Below, one piece after another: positions 43,209 through 51,188 of a DNA stretch of 64,000 bases. Where the stretch lies: NCBI GenBank assembly GCA_964484065.1, contig CAZAEW010000005.1, positions 1-64,000 of the forward strand. Direction: 5' to 3'. How positions within the stretch are numbered: position 1 is the first letter of the stretch; every line of letters begins with the position of its first letter. This DNA comes from JAEVLT01 sp964484065. Its GTDB lineage: Bacteria; Bacillota; Bacilli; Bacillales; Cytobacillaceae. The translations under genes were made by a program, and so were the position numbers. Below the pieces are notes generated by a model, which was given only the letters and a program-made list of their open reading frames with translations, was not told the origin of the DNA and made no database searches.

Positions 43209-43842
43209 GATAAACGGCGTTTATTGTCTCGGATCCTTTTATAACGTTGTTCAATTTTCTTGATGAAAGACATTTGGACGTGGTCTGACCGACGTTTTGT
43301 CCTTCATCGACGAGATGAAAGACATTTCGGCAGCTTCTGACCGGCGTTTTGTCCTTCATCGATGGGATAAAAGACGTTTTCCGGACCCGGAACCTTAATA
43401 TCATCGTTCATCTTGGCTATGAACGACGTTTTCTAGATTCGGAACCTTATAATCGTCGCTCATCTTGGCTATTAACGACGTTTTCCGGACCCGGAACCTT
43501 ATAATCGGCGTTCATCTTGGCTATGAACGACGTTTTCTAGACCCGGAACCTTATAATCGGCGTTCATCTTAGCTATGAACGACTTTTTCTAGATCCGGAA
43601 CCTTATAATCGTCGTTCATCTTGCCTATGAACGACGTTTTCTAGACCCGGAACCTTATAATCGGCGTTCATCTTGCCTATGAACGACGTTTTCTAGACCC
43701 GAAACCTTATAATCGTCGTTCATCTTAGCTATGAACGACGTTTTCTAGATCCTGAACCTTATAATCGTCGTTCATCTCGGTTATGAGCGACTTTTTCTGG
43801 ACCAAGAACTCAAAAATCGTCATTAATCCAGCGATAACCCAT
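43209..43842. repeat. Array of 52-nt hairpin units (about 12 units)
   Basis: A strict 52-nt period runs across the gap between pbpG and ywhD. Unit boundaries (plus-strand CGTTTT or CTTTTT) fall at 43375, 43427, 43479, 43531, 43583, 43635, 43687, 43739 and 43791. An older subtype continues upstream with GATGAAAGACATTT at 43262 and 43314, GATAAAAGACGTTT at 43366, and a first unit near 43209. Each unit contains a hairpin: TCGTTCAT-7 nt-ATGAACGA in the main type and GTCCTTCAT-7 nt-ATGAAAGAC in the upstream type. No unique spacers exist, so it is not CRISPR. No gene is supported in 43185-43868. Confidence 0.93.
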
Positions 43843-43868
43843 ACAAACGAGTTAAGAAAGCCAAAATC

Positions 43869-43901
43869 AAAAAGCTCCGGGAACATGTTCCGGAGCTTTT
43901 T
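43869..43901. terminator. Bidirectional terminator between pbpG and ywhD
   Basis: AAAAAGCTCCGG (43869-43880) pairs perfectly with CCGGAGCTTTTT (43890-43901) around GAACATGTT. It serves ywhD and any transcript crossing the repeat array. Confidence 0.95.
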
Positions 43902-43921
43902 CGCTATATATCATCCATATC

Positions 43922-44428
43922 TTAAGAATTCAAACCCTGCTTCAGTTCCTCCGCGGAATTCTCCCATGACTGTTCATTATGCCCGCGCAGAAAATCGGCT
44001 AATACCTTTTTCGATTTCTCATCCATATGATCGACAATGATTTGCCGCTTTAGTGATTTATCCATGCGGTTGACGTGCTCCGGCAGCGATTTGTAGCCGC
44101 GGCGGATTTCTCTGTCAACCGTCATCTCACAGGCCGTAACCCCCGCATAATAAGGGCCTTCCGTATTGCGGTCGATCGTCACCCAAACAAGCCAATACGG
44201 TTTCCCATTTGGCACTTCCCCTTTATCAGGAAGAAACTTAATTCCTTTTTCCACTTCACTGCGCGCATGCATGGCGCCAATATCAATGACGGCCTCTCCG
44301 GCATCAACATCAATGATGACCGGAGAAACATTATCAAGGCTCAATGCGCCTTTTCCAAAGCCCCGATGCCCGTCTGTCGGGTCATTTTTTATGATATTAA
44401 ACCCTAGCTTCTTCTTTTTTTCCTCCAT
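43922..44428 (-). CDS. ywhD: YwhD family protein
   Basis: This 168-residue protein of the YwhD family has unknown function but is strongly conserved in Bacilli: MEEKKKKLGFNIIKNDPTDGH, GKGALSLDNVSPVIIDVDAGEA, IDIGAMHARSEVEKGI, PNGKPYWLVWVTIDR, and DREIRRGYKSLPEHVNRMDKSLKR. It appears cytosolic. The ATG at 44428 gives the conserved N-terminus, although the GGGGG site lies 13 nt upstream; a TTG three codons before is an alternative. The ywhC stop lies at 44452, so the coding regions would abut or overlap depending on the start. Confidence 0.88.
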   Translation of the reverse strand: MEEKKKKLGFNIIKNDPTDGHRGFGKGALSLDNVSPVIIDVDAGEAVIDIGAMHARSEVEKGIKFLPDKGEVPNGKPYWLVWVTIDRNTEGPYYAGVTACEMTVDREIRRGYKSLPEHVNRMDKSLKRQIIVDHMDEKSKKVLADFLRGHNEQSWENSAEELKQGLNS

Positions 44429-44451
44429 AAAAATCAAACAACCCCCAAACA

Positions 44452-45108
44452 TTATAAAAATAAACGATAAAAGAAACTTCCGAGACCGTTCAGCACCCAC
44501 GGCACCGCATAATTAAAAATCGGCTGAATCGTATAACGGCTGAGCGGAGTAAGTACAAGGATCAAAAAGATAATGGATCCGTAGGTTTCATATTGAGTCA
44601 GCTTCGCCCGGGCATCGTTTGGCAGCAAGTCTTCGACAATCCGATATCCATCGAGCGGCGGCAATGGCAGCAGGTTAAAGATAAACAAGACGACATTGAG
44701 CTGAATAAACAAATTCAAGAAATCGATGACAGCCGCCGGCAGATTTGCTGTGACGCCTGCCCGCATCAATGCGAACCAAATGATAAAGGCCAGCATCGTC
44801 AAAATCAAATTGCTGATGGGCCCGGCAATCGAAACAAGCACTCCAGCGAGGCGCGGCTTTTTAAAGAAAAAACGGTTAACCGGTACAGGGCGCGCCCATC
44901 CAAATCCTGCAATAAAGATTAGCAATGTGCCAATTGGGTCAAGATGCTGAATGGGGTTTAATGTCAGCCTCCCTTGGTTTTTGGCCGTCATATCCCCAAA
45001 CTTATAAGCAACATATGCATGGGAAAATTCATGAAAAGTAAAGGCGATCATCAGCGTTATCGCAACATACGGAATTTCTTTTAATGGATAGGCAAGAAAT
45101 TGGTCCAC
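44452..45108 (-). CDS. ywhC: Site-2 protease family (M50) membrane metalloprotease
   Basis: This 218-residue polytopic protein is a minimal rhomboid-unrelated S2P-type zinc protease. Zinc ligands are in HEFSH (His26, Glu27, His30) inside the first helix and in the late NLLPLPPLDGYR motif (Asp as third ligand). Six or so helices are visible and no PDZ domain is present. The substrate is unknown. It is B. subtilis YwhC and precedes ywhD in a two-gene unit, divergent from the tautomerase gene. Confidence 0.92.
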   Translation of the reverse strand: MDQFLAYPLKEIPYVAITLMIAFTFHEFSHAYVAYKFGDMTAKNQGRLTLNPIQHLDPIGTLLIFIAGFGWARPVPVNRFFFKKPRLAGVLVSIAGPISNLILTMLAFIIWFALMRAGVTANLPAAVIDFLNLFIQLNVVLFIFNLLPLPPLDGYRIVEDLLPNDARAKLTQYETYGSIIFLILVLTPLSRYTIQPIFNYAVPWVLNGLGSFFYRLFL

Positions 45109-45254
45109 ACCTGTTCTCCTTCCTCACGGAGCTTTTTTTAAAATTATACAGGAATCCATTGAAAATGGAAAATAAGGGCTTTCGTGAGCGCTTGCACTTT
45201 TTTTATAATTATGAAAAACTACTATCAGTTACATAAAAAGGAGGGGGACAACCT

Positions 45255-45440
45255 ATGCCAATCGTTACCGTAAAAATGATTGAAGGCCGCAGTGATGAGC
45301 AGAAAAAAGCATTGGTGGAAAAGGTAACAGCTGCCGTTGTGGAAACAACCGGTGCACCAATTGAAAATGTATCCATCATTATTGAGGAAATGAAGAAAAG
45401 CCATTATGCTGTCGGCGGCGTAAGAAAAAGCGACGTATAA
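45255..45440 (+). CDS. ywhB: 4-oxalocrotonate tautomerase family protein
   Basis: This 61-residue protein has the tautomerase N-terminus MPIVTVKMIEGRSDEQK, in which the proline after the initiator Met is the catalytic base, and the later conserved VSIIIEEMKKSHYAVGG. The family forms hexamers that tautomerise 2-hydroxymuconate-type compounds; the physiological substrate in Bacillus (YwhB) is not known. A strong AAAAGGAGGGGG site precedes the ATG. It is a single gene ending at a terminator. Confidence 0.92.
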   Translation: MPIVTVKMIEGRSDEQKKALVEKVTAAVVETTGAPIENVSIIIEEMKKSHYAVGGVRKSDV

Positions 45441-45470
45441 TAAAGTGCGCTCGACCCGGGCGACGAAAAG

Positions 45471-45506
45471 AAAAAGCTAAACTCCCCTAGTGGAGTTTAG
45501 CTTTTT
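45471..45506. terminator. Bidirectional terminator, ywhB/ywgA
   Basis: AAAAAGCTAAACTCC (45471-45485) pairs perfectly with GGAGTTTAGCTTTTT (45492-45506), between convergent genes. Confidence 0.95.
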
Positions 45507-45996
45507 CCCTCAATCCGGCAATATATTGGTATGCTTCATCAATTTCCTCTTCCGTATAGCGCTGGCTGCTTTTTAACGTAAATACCTTGTTCGCCACCTC
45601 TTCTTTTGGAAGATTATCAAAATATAAGACCGTCGAAACAAGCTCAAGAAATCTAGCATTTTGTTCATTCATATCTGTGAGGCAGTCCTCAATCCGGGGC
45701 ATGTCCACTTCATTTAAACTTAGAAACTCTTTCCCGGAGTCCGTCAGCGTATAGCGGTATTGGTAGTAGCCGCCCTTTTTTTCCTTCACTTCATTAATAA
45801 ATCCCATATTGCAAAGCTCTTCGACCCTTAAGGTTAATTCCTCTGAATAGGGGCCGTAAAAGTGAAACTGGAATCGTTCTTGAAAAGGGAAATCCATTTT
45901 TCTGGCAATATAAATCATTTTTTGAAGTTTTTTCCGTCCAACAATTTCCCCCGAAGCCATAATGGCATTCATCAGTTTAGCATGATCTTTTAACAA
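45487..45996 (-). CDS. ywgA: YwgA family winged-helix protein
   Basis: This 169-residue protein matches the YwgA family. An N-terminal winged-helix-like region (ASGEIVGRKKLQKMIYIARKMDFPFQERFQFHFYGPYSEEL) is followed by YRYTLTDSGKEFL and an acidic helical C-terminal part. Resemblance to the Panacea/SocA-like fold (FYGPYSEEL) is suggestive only. The start is TTG, 11 nt after GGAG, 14 nt beyond the ywfO stop, so it is co-transcribed with ywfO. Confidence 0.82.
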   Translation of the reverse strand: MLKDHAKLMNAIMASGEIVGRKKLQKMIYIARKMDFPFQERFQFHFYGPYSEELTLRVEELCNMGFINEVKEKKGGYYQYRYTLTDSGKEFLSLNEVDMPRIEDCLTDMNEQNARFLELVSTVLYFDNLPKEEVANKVFTLKSSQRYTEEEIDEAYQYIAGLREKAKLH

Positions 45997-46010
45997 AGTT
46001 CGTTCATCTC

Positions 46011-47330
46011 CTACTCCAGTAAACCATTTTCACTAATATCTAAAAGGGATTGAATTTGTTTTTTCAGATTCTTTTTCGATGATTCATCCATAATCAAATC
46101 AGCGGGATAATAGAGTTTATGATCGGTCCGTCTTTTCCCGGAAATCGCATCAACGATTTCGGATTCTCTTGAAAGCTCCCTTAATTCGCCATTTTTCATC
46201 AGCAAATGAATCGGGAGCCGCTCTCCTTCTTCACCAGGCCGATAAAAATCATACGGCAGGTCGGAGGATGAGTCAACGACCAAATAATACTCAGGATCGA
46301 TTCCCGCCTTTTTAAAGAGCGCATTTAATTCTGCGAGTTTTTTATATTCCTTAGCAGGATCAAATTCCACATATTTAAACAGGTTGCGGTTCACAAACCG
46401 GCTGCAAAGATCACGCAAAATCGGATCCTCTTCCTCCTGCCAAATTTGGAAATAATATAAAATAATCGATTCATCCAGTTTTAAATAGTCTTGTAAAGTC
46501 ACCGTTTCATTGAAAAAAGAATAAAAGTGACGGGGCTCATATTTAAAAGAATAGCCTACTTCGTATAATTCCTTTGCCCGGTGGAGAATTTTATATAAAA
46601 TCACCTCAGCGCCGCGGGAAACGGGGTGAAAGTAAACCTGCCAATACATTTGATAGCGGCTCATAATATAGTCTTCGACCGCATGCATGCCCGACTGTTT
46701 AATAACAAATTGGTCTTCTCTCGGGCGCATAACCCGCAAAATTCTTTCCATATCAAAATGGCCGTACGATACTCCGGTAAAATAGGCATCCCGCTGTAAA
46801 TAATCCATCCGGTCGGCATCAATTTGGCTTGAAATCATGCTGATGACAAGCTTCTTTTCGGAAGTCTTTTCGATCACTTCAGCTACTTGCCGCGGAAATT
46901 CAGGAGAAACTTTTGCTAAGATCTTATTTACCTCTGTATTTCCCAAAATAATGTTTCTCGTAAATTCTTCATGATCAAAGTCGAATACCTTTTCAAAGCA
47001 GTGTGAAAAGGGACCGTGGCCAAGGTCATGAAGAAGCGCCGCACATAATGTTAACAGGCGGTCATCGTTGTTCCATTCCGGCCGGCCGGCAAAAACATCA
47101 TCGATGATGCGGCGGACAATTTCGTATACGCCAAGGGAGTGGTTAAAGCGGCTGTGTTCAGCACCGTGAAAGGTAAGATAGGTCGTTCCAAGCTGTCTGA
47201 TTCGGCGAAGGCGCTGAAATTCTTTTGTGCCGATTAAATCCCAAATCACTCTGTCGCGGACATGGACATAGCGGTGAACCGGGTCTTTAAACACTTTCTC
47301 CTCACTAAGCTTTTCTGCTGAATATGCCAT
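46011..47330 (-). CDS. ywfO: HD-domain dNTP triphosphohydrolase-like protein (YwfO)
   Basis: This 439-residue cytosolic protein is a SAMHD1/dGTPase-type HD hydrolase. Metal ligands appear in order: HSRFNHSLGVYE, LLHDLGHGPFSH (the HD pair) and IDADRMDYLQRD. The DPVHRYVHVRDRVIWDLIGTKEFQRLRRIRQLGTTYLTFHGA N-terminus is typical of the subfamily. Homologues hydrolyse dNTPs or NTPs; the exact substrate here is inferred. It is upstream of ywgA. Confidence 0.93.
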   Translation of the reverse strand: MAYSAEKLSEEKVFKDPVHRYVHVRDRVIWDLIGTKEFQRLRRIRQLGTTYLTFHGAEHSRFNHSLGVYEIVRRIIDDVFAGRPEWNNDDRLLTLCAALLHDLGHGPFSHCFEKVFDFDHEEFTRNIILGNTEVNKILAKVSPEFPRQVAEVIEKTSEKKLVISMISSQIDADRMDYLQRDAYFTGVSYGHFDMERILRVMRPREDQFVIKQSGMHAVEDYIMSRYQMYWQVYFHPVSRGAEVILYKILHRAKELYEVGYSFKYEPRHFYSFFNETVTLQDYLKLDESIILYYFQIWQEEEDPILRDLCSRFVNRNLFKYVEFDPAKEYKKLAELNALFKKAGIDPEYYLVVDSSSDLPYDFYRPGEEGERLPIHLLMKNGELRELSRESEIVDAISGKRRTDHKLYYPADLIMDESSKKNLKKQIQSLLDISENGLLE

Positions 47331-47441
47331 TGGTACCCTTCTTCCTTAAATACTGTTTCTATTATATCCTAGCTCAAAAAGGGAATCAGCAAATTTCCGC
47401 TAAAAGTTTTTTACAAAAAAAAGAACCACCATAAGAGGTGA

Positions 47442-47663
47442 TTATTTAACTTTTTTCTTTACTTTTTCCATTAACTCGTCTTCGGTTGCGGCAGCGACCG
47501 GGCGATTGTTTACGAACACAAATGATTTTTTTCTTCCTGGTCCGCAGTACGATTGGCAGCCAATTACGATTTCCGCCTCCGGGTCAAGTTCTTTTAGGCG
47601 GGGGATCAATGTCTTCAAATTTACGGCCTGACAATCATCGCATACACGAAATTCATTAGCCAC
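47442..47663 (-). CDS. DUF1450 family small cysteine protein (YuzB-like)
   Basis: This 73-residue protein has four cysteines in two pairs, CDDC near residues 8-11 and CQSYC near 36-40, followed by strands FVFVNNRPV and an ATEDELMEKV helix. The pattern resembles a thioredoxin-like ferredoxin fold, as in DUF1450/YuzB, and might bind a metal or Fe-S cluster; that is inference. It is a single gene between ywfO and the divergent rsfA. Confidence 0.82.
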   Translation of the reverse strand: MANEFRVCDDCQAVNLKTLIPRLKELDPEAEIVIGCQSYCGPGRKKSFVFVNNRPVAAATEDELMEKVKKKVK

Positions 47664-47816
47664 TTTTTCCAGCCCTTTCTACGATATCTAACTTCTATAT
47701 TCATAATATCCAAATTTATTGTAAATAATAGTTCTATCTGAAACTTCTTTGGTATTTTACATTTTCTTTTAGGCGATTGCAAGCTAAAGAAAACTACTAT
47801 CCTTCCATTACTTTTG

Positions 47817-47846
47817 GTATAAACACTGTCAATATTGGAAATGCTG
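47817..47846 (+). promoter_or_regulatory. Candidate sigma-F promoter of rsfA
   Basis: GTATA (47817-47821) is 15 nt before GGAAATGCTG (47837-47846). The -35 is consensus for sigma-F but the -10 departs from GGNNANANTW at one or two positions. RsfA is forespore-specific in B. subtilis. Confidence 0.35.
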
Positions 47847-47922
47847 GGACTAGAACCTTTAAAAACTCATCAGGTTATTCTGGTGATCATTATTTGGATT
47901 TAGTTTAGAAGGAGTTGAAATA

Positions 47923-48657
47923 ATGAAAGTCCGTCAAGATGCTTGGACAGATGAAAATGATTTGCTGTTAGCTGAAACCGTTCTTAGACATGTCAGGGAG
48001 GGAAGCACACAGCTCAATGCTTTTGAAGAAGTAGGAGACAAACTCAACCGAACTTCCGCTGCATGTGGGTTTAGATGGAATGCCGTTGTCCGCCACCGCT
48101 ATGAAAAAGCGCTGCAGCTTGCCAAAAAGCAGCGGAAGCAGCGGCAAAGAATCCTTGGAAAAGAACAAGGAGGCAAGAAAAAACTGCTTTACAGTCCGCC
48201 GGTCCCTATGTCAGAGGACTTAGAGATCATATCCCAGCCAACTGCTGAAGAAGCCGATGAAAATACTGCTTTAGTGGAAACTCCGGTGTTAACGGTTGAA
48301 ATGGCAGCTGAGACTTATATTGAACCAACATCCTACCGGCAGCCTTCTGCAATGACGATTGACTCAGTTATTGACTTTTTGGAAAACTTTAATCATTCCA
48401 ATCTGCAAAATAACGCCTTGAAAAGTGAGAATGAAAGATTAAAGAGAGAAATTGCAGAATTAAGGATTCAAAATGAGGAGCTGGCTGCTAAGGTCAAAGA
48501 TCTCGAAGATAATTCCGCAACCATGCAGGAAGATTACGAGACATTGATGAAAATCATGAATCGCGCAAGAAAACTGGTTTTATTTGAAGAAGAAGAAAGA
48601 CCTGCTACGAAATTCAAAATGGACCGAAACGGAAATCTCGAAAAAGTAGCCGAATAG
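47923..48657 (+). CDS. rsfA: Prespore-specific transcription regulator RsfA
   Basis: RsfA fine-tunes sigma-F-dependent forespore genes. The 244-residue protein has an N-terminal Myb/SANT-like DNA-binding domain (about 4-65, with tryptophans in WTDENDLLLAETVLRHV and CGFRWNAVVRHRYEKAL), a basic stretch (KKQRKQRQ), a low-complexity acidic middle, and a C-terminal coiled coil (about 165-215, SENERLKREIAELRIQNEEL). GAAGGAG precedes the ATG. It is YwfN in B. subtilis, convergent with lipL. Confidence 0.92.
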   Translation: MKVRQDAWTDENDLLLAETVLRHVREGSTQLNAFEEVGDKLNRTSAACGFRWNAVVRHRYEKALQLAKKQRKQRQRILGKEQGGKKKLLYSPPVPMSEDLEIISQPTAEEADENTALVETPVLTVEMAAETYIEPTSYRQPSAMTIDSVIDFLENFNHSNLQNNALKSENERLKREIAELRIQNEELAAKVKDLEDNSATMQEDYETLMKIMNRARKLVLFEEEERPATKFKMDRNGNLEKVAE

Positions 48658-48659
48658 GA

Positions 48660-48697
48660 AAAAGAGCCGTAAATCATGATCGATTTGCGGCTCTTTT
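48660..48697. terminator. Bidirectional terminator, rsfA/lipL
   Basis: AAAAGAGCCGTAAATC pairs with GATTTGCGGCTCTTTT (one G-U pair) around a 6-nt loop between convergent genes; the lipL stop lies within the right arm. Confidence 0.93.
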
Positions 48698-49535
48698 AAC
48701 GGTTCATCACTTTCTCGTTTCGGTCGATGACCCTCCGGTAATAATCCGGGAAAAGATCAAGCTCATACTCATTTAATGGTCCGGCAAATAAGTCTGGCGT
48801 ATAGGTTTGCAGTTTTTTTAACAGCCTGAGCATCATTTCTGAGATGGTAAAGTTTTTATCGAGAAGTTCAGATAGAGATGCCATCACTTCCGGAACGATC
48901 TCCGGTACTTGAAATTTAACCGGTTCACCTTTTTTCGAAATCTGGTAAAAATCCTTGATGAGCCGTGCCCGCTTATTGCCGCTCCCATTCACGCATAAAT
49001 AAATTTGCACAGCAACTCCTTTTTTTAAACGGCGCTGTGAAATTCCCGCAAATTTTTTTCCGGCAATACTTAAATCATAGTTTCCCGGGCAATAAGAGCC
49101 ATGAATTTCCTTAGCCTCAATTGGGGCAGGGTATTCGGCAAACATGCTTTGAATCAGCTGCCACATCGTATCATAGCCGCGGTTAATATCAATTCCTTTT
49201 TCGGTTTCCGGCAAAATCAATGACAGATTGAGGACGCCTTCATCTAATACTACGGCAAGACCGCCGGAGTTTCGGACAATGACCTGATAGCCTTGTTCGT
49301 TTAAAAATTGGATTCCTTCTTGGAGGTTCGGCAGTTTCGTGTCCTGGATTCCAAGGACAATCGTATTATGATGAACCCACGTTCTGGCTGTTGCAGGTGC
49401 GTTCCCTGAACCTACTGAGTTGCATAGTGTGTCATCGATTCCAAATGATTGGAGAGCAGGGAAGTGAATGCCGACAGCAGACTGGTCGATGATCCTCCAT
49501 TGCGGCTGGTACAGTAAGCTTGGAGTATCTCCCAT
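48696..49535 (-). CDS. lipL: Octanoyl-[GcvH]:protein N-octanoyltransferase
   Basis: LipL moves octanoyl groups from the glycine cleavage protein GcvH to E2 subunits in the Bacillus lipoate pathway. The 279-residue protein has the lipoate-ligase-like fold with RNSGGLAVVLDEGVLNLSLI, active-site Cys149 in EIHGSYCPGNYDLSIAGKK (amidotransfer nucleophile) and conserved Lys161. The C-terminal extension (SELLDKNFTISEMMLRLLKKL...) is typical. The ATG at 49535 follows GGAGGGAGG. Upstream lies a 21-nt array and then pta. Confidence 0.94.
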   Translation of the reverse strand: MGDTPSLLYQPQWRIIDQSAVGIHFPALQSFGIDDTLCNSVGSGNAPATARTWVHHNTIVLGIQDTKLPNLQEGIQFLNEQGYQVIVRNSGGLAVVLDEGVLNLSLILPETEKGIDINRGYDTMWQLIQSMFAEYPAPIEAKEIHGSYCPGNYDLSIAGKKFAGISQRRLKKGVAVQIYLCVNGSGNKRARLIKDFYQISKKGEPVKFQVPEIVPEVMASLSELLDKNFTISEMMLRLLKKLQTYTPDLFAGPLNEYELDLFPDYYRRVIDRNEKVMNR

Positions 49536-49711
49536 TTTGGTGCCTCCCTCCAAAAAATTATTTTGCTCTATTATATCATTTTTCGGTTTCTGTCGAACGG
49601 CTCTCGGTCGGGCAGAACACGGGGACAGGTTGAAGATGTGAGTTTTTACAAAAATTGGTGTGACCTTGCATTATTTTTGCACAGAAAGATGATTTTTTCT
49701 ACAGGGATTTT

Positions 49712-49901
49712 TTTATTTGGATGTTTTGCGCGTTTATTTGCCGGTTTCCCTCTTTTATTTGCCGCTTCCTGCAATTTATTTGCCGCTTTTCCGCAATTTA
49801 TTTGCCACTTTCCCTCTTTTATTTGCCGCTTCTACACATTTATTTGCTGCTTTCCCGCTTTTATTTGCTGCTTCCCGCCGCTAATTTGCCGCCACCAGCA
49901 A
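49712..49901 (-). repeat. 21-nt tandem repeat array D (9 units)
   Basis: Units start at 49712, 49733, 49754, 49775, 49797, 49818, 49839, 49860 and 49881; all are 21 nt except the fourth (22). Each begins TTTATTTG (last unit CTAATTTG), usually continues CCGCTT, and ends with variable TCT, CAA, GCT or GCG triplets. It starts 49 nt past the pta stop, just after its terminator. The open frames across it result from the period being a multiple of three. The rest of the 396-nt gap (49554-49711) shows no gene. Confidence 0.92.
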
Positions 49902-49937
49902 AATAAAAAGGCCTGACCCCTTTGCGAAGGTCAGACC
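49900..49937 (-). terminator. pta terminator
   Basis: On the minus strand GGTCTGACC pairs with GGTCAGGCC (one G-U pair), followed by TTTTTATTTT. It is built from a CTGACCCC-type motif also seen near speE. Confidence 0.85.
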
Positions 49938-49949
49938 CCATCATCTAAA

Positions 49950-50921
49950 TTATAACGCTTGTCCAGCAGTAATTAATGCAAGTTTGTAAACATCTTCTTC
50001 GTTACAGCCGCGGGACAGGTCATTTACAGGCTGATTCAGGCCTTGAAGGATCGGGCCAACTGCCTCAAAGCCGCCTAAGCGCTGAGTAAGCTTGTAGCCG
50101 ATATTTCCAGCTTCTAAGCTTGGGAAAATGAATACATTGGCATCCCCTTTAATAACGGAATCTGGAGCTTTGCTTTTTGCAACAGACGGAACGAATGCAG
50201 CATCAAATTGGAATTCACCATCAAGTACAAGAGATGGGTCGCGGCGAAGAGCTTCTTTAACCGCTTCTTCCACTTTTTCCGTTTCCGGAGATTTCGCTGA
50301 GCCTTTTGTAGAGAAGCTTAGCATTGCAATACGCGGATCGATATCAAACATTTTTGCTGTTTTCGCACTTTCAACAGCGATTTCAGCCAAGTCGTTGCTG
50401 TCTGGAGCAATATTGATGGCGCAATCAGCAAATACGTATTTTTCATCGCTGCGTACCATAATGAAAACGCCGGATGTTTTGCTGACGCCTGGTTTTGTTT
50501 TGATAATTTGTAATGCAGGGCGGACTGTATCAGCTGTAGAGTGAGCCGCACCGCTGACAAGACCGACAGCTTTGTTTAAATATACTAGCATTGTGCCAAA
50601 GTAGTTTTCATCCAACAAAATTTGGCGTGCTTGTTCTTCTGTTGCTTTTCCTTTGCGGCGGTCAACAAATGCTGCAACAAGCTCGTCCATGCCTTCATAG
50701 GAAGCAGGATCATAAATTTCTGCACCTTCAAGAGAAACGCCAAGTTCGCTTGCTTTAGCTTGAACCGCTTCAACATTTCCAACCAAAATAGGTGTAAGTA
50801 ATTTTTCTGCAGCAAGTCGGCCTGCAGCTGTTAAAATACGTGCATCCAATCCTTCTGGAAAAACAATCTTTAAATCACGGCCGGAAATTTTTTGTTTTAA
50901 ACCTTCAAATAAATCACTCAC
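49950..50921 (-). CDS. pta: Phosphate acetyltransferase
   Basis: Pta converts acetyl-CoA and phosphate to acetyl phosphate for overflow metabolism with AckA. The 323-residue enzyme is the short Gram-positive form with KIVFPEGLDARILTAA, RKGKATEEQARQILLDENYFGTMLVY, GLVSGAAHSTADTVRPALQIIKT and NVFIFPSLEAGNIGYKLTQRLGGFEAVGPILQGL. The start is GTG at 50921 (VSDLFEGL), seven nt after AGGAGG, aligning with the B. subtilis protein. A consensus cre site lies 77 nt upstream, so CcpA activation is likely. Confidence 0.96.
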   Translation of the reverse strand: MSDLFEGLKQKISGRDLKIVFPEGLDARILTAAGRLAAEKLLTPILVGNVEAVQAKASELGVSLEGAEIYDPASYEGMDELVAAFVDRRKGKATEEQARQILLDENYFGTMLVYLNKAVGLVSGAAHSTADTVRPALQIIKTKPGVSKTSGVFIMVRSDEKYVFADCAINIAPDSNDLAEIAVESAKTAKMFDIDPRIAMLSFSTKGSAKSPETEKVEEAVKEALRRDPSLVLDGEFQFDAAFVPSVAKSKAPDSVIKGDANVFIFPSLEAGNIGYKLTQRLGGFEAVGPILQGLNQPVNDLSRGCNEEDVYKLALITAGQAL

Positions 50922-50997
50922 AACAAATCCTCCTCTAAACGTTTTACCTCTACTAGCATACTTTACATGATTTTTAAAATTCAAGAAAAAGTCGAAA

Positions 50998-51011
50998 TGT
51001 AATCGCTTACA
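50998..51011. promoter_or_regulatory. cre site upstream of pta
   Basis: TGTAATCGCTTACA fits the CcpA operator consensus TGWAANCGNTNWCA at every position. It lies 77 nt before the pta start, where CcpA activates pta in B. subtilis, and 178 nt before divergent hemQ. Confidence 0.88.
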
Positions 51012-51188
51012 ACCTTGAATTTTCTTTCTTCAAAAAATTACAAAAATCAACAATCTTTTTTTTAGACCTTAAAAATTATTATCTTAGAAAAGTTTGAACA
51101 AGCTTCCGAGGTTTTATTCTCATGGCAAATGGCGAAACTATGATATAGTATGGTTAATAAGCAGAATTATTATTTAGGAGTGATTATA

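Noticed and set aside
43209..43842. CRISPR array
   Set aside because: The whole 52-nt unit repeats; there are no unique spacers and no cas genes.
49563..49916. Long plus-strand open frames across the TTTATTTG repeats
   Set aside because: They arise because the repeat period is a multiple of three; there is no ribosome site, and the translation is a repetitive hydrophobic string.
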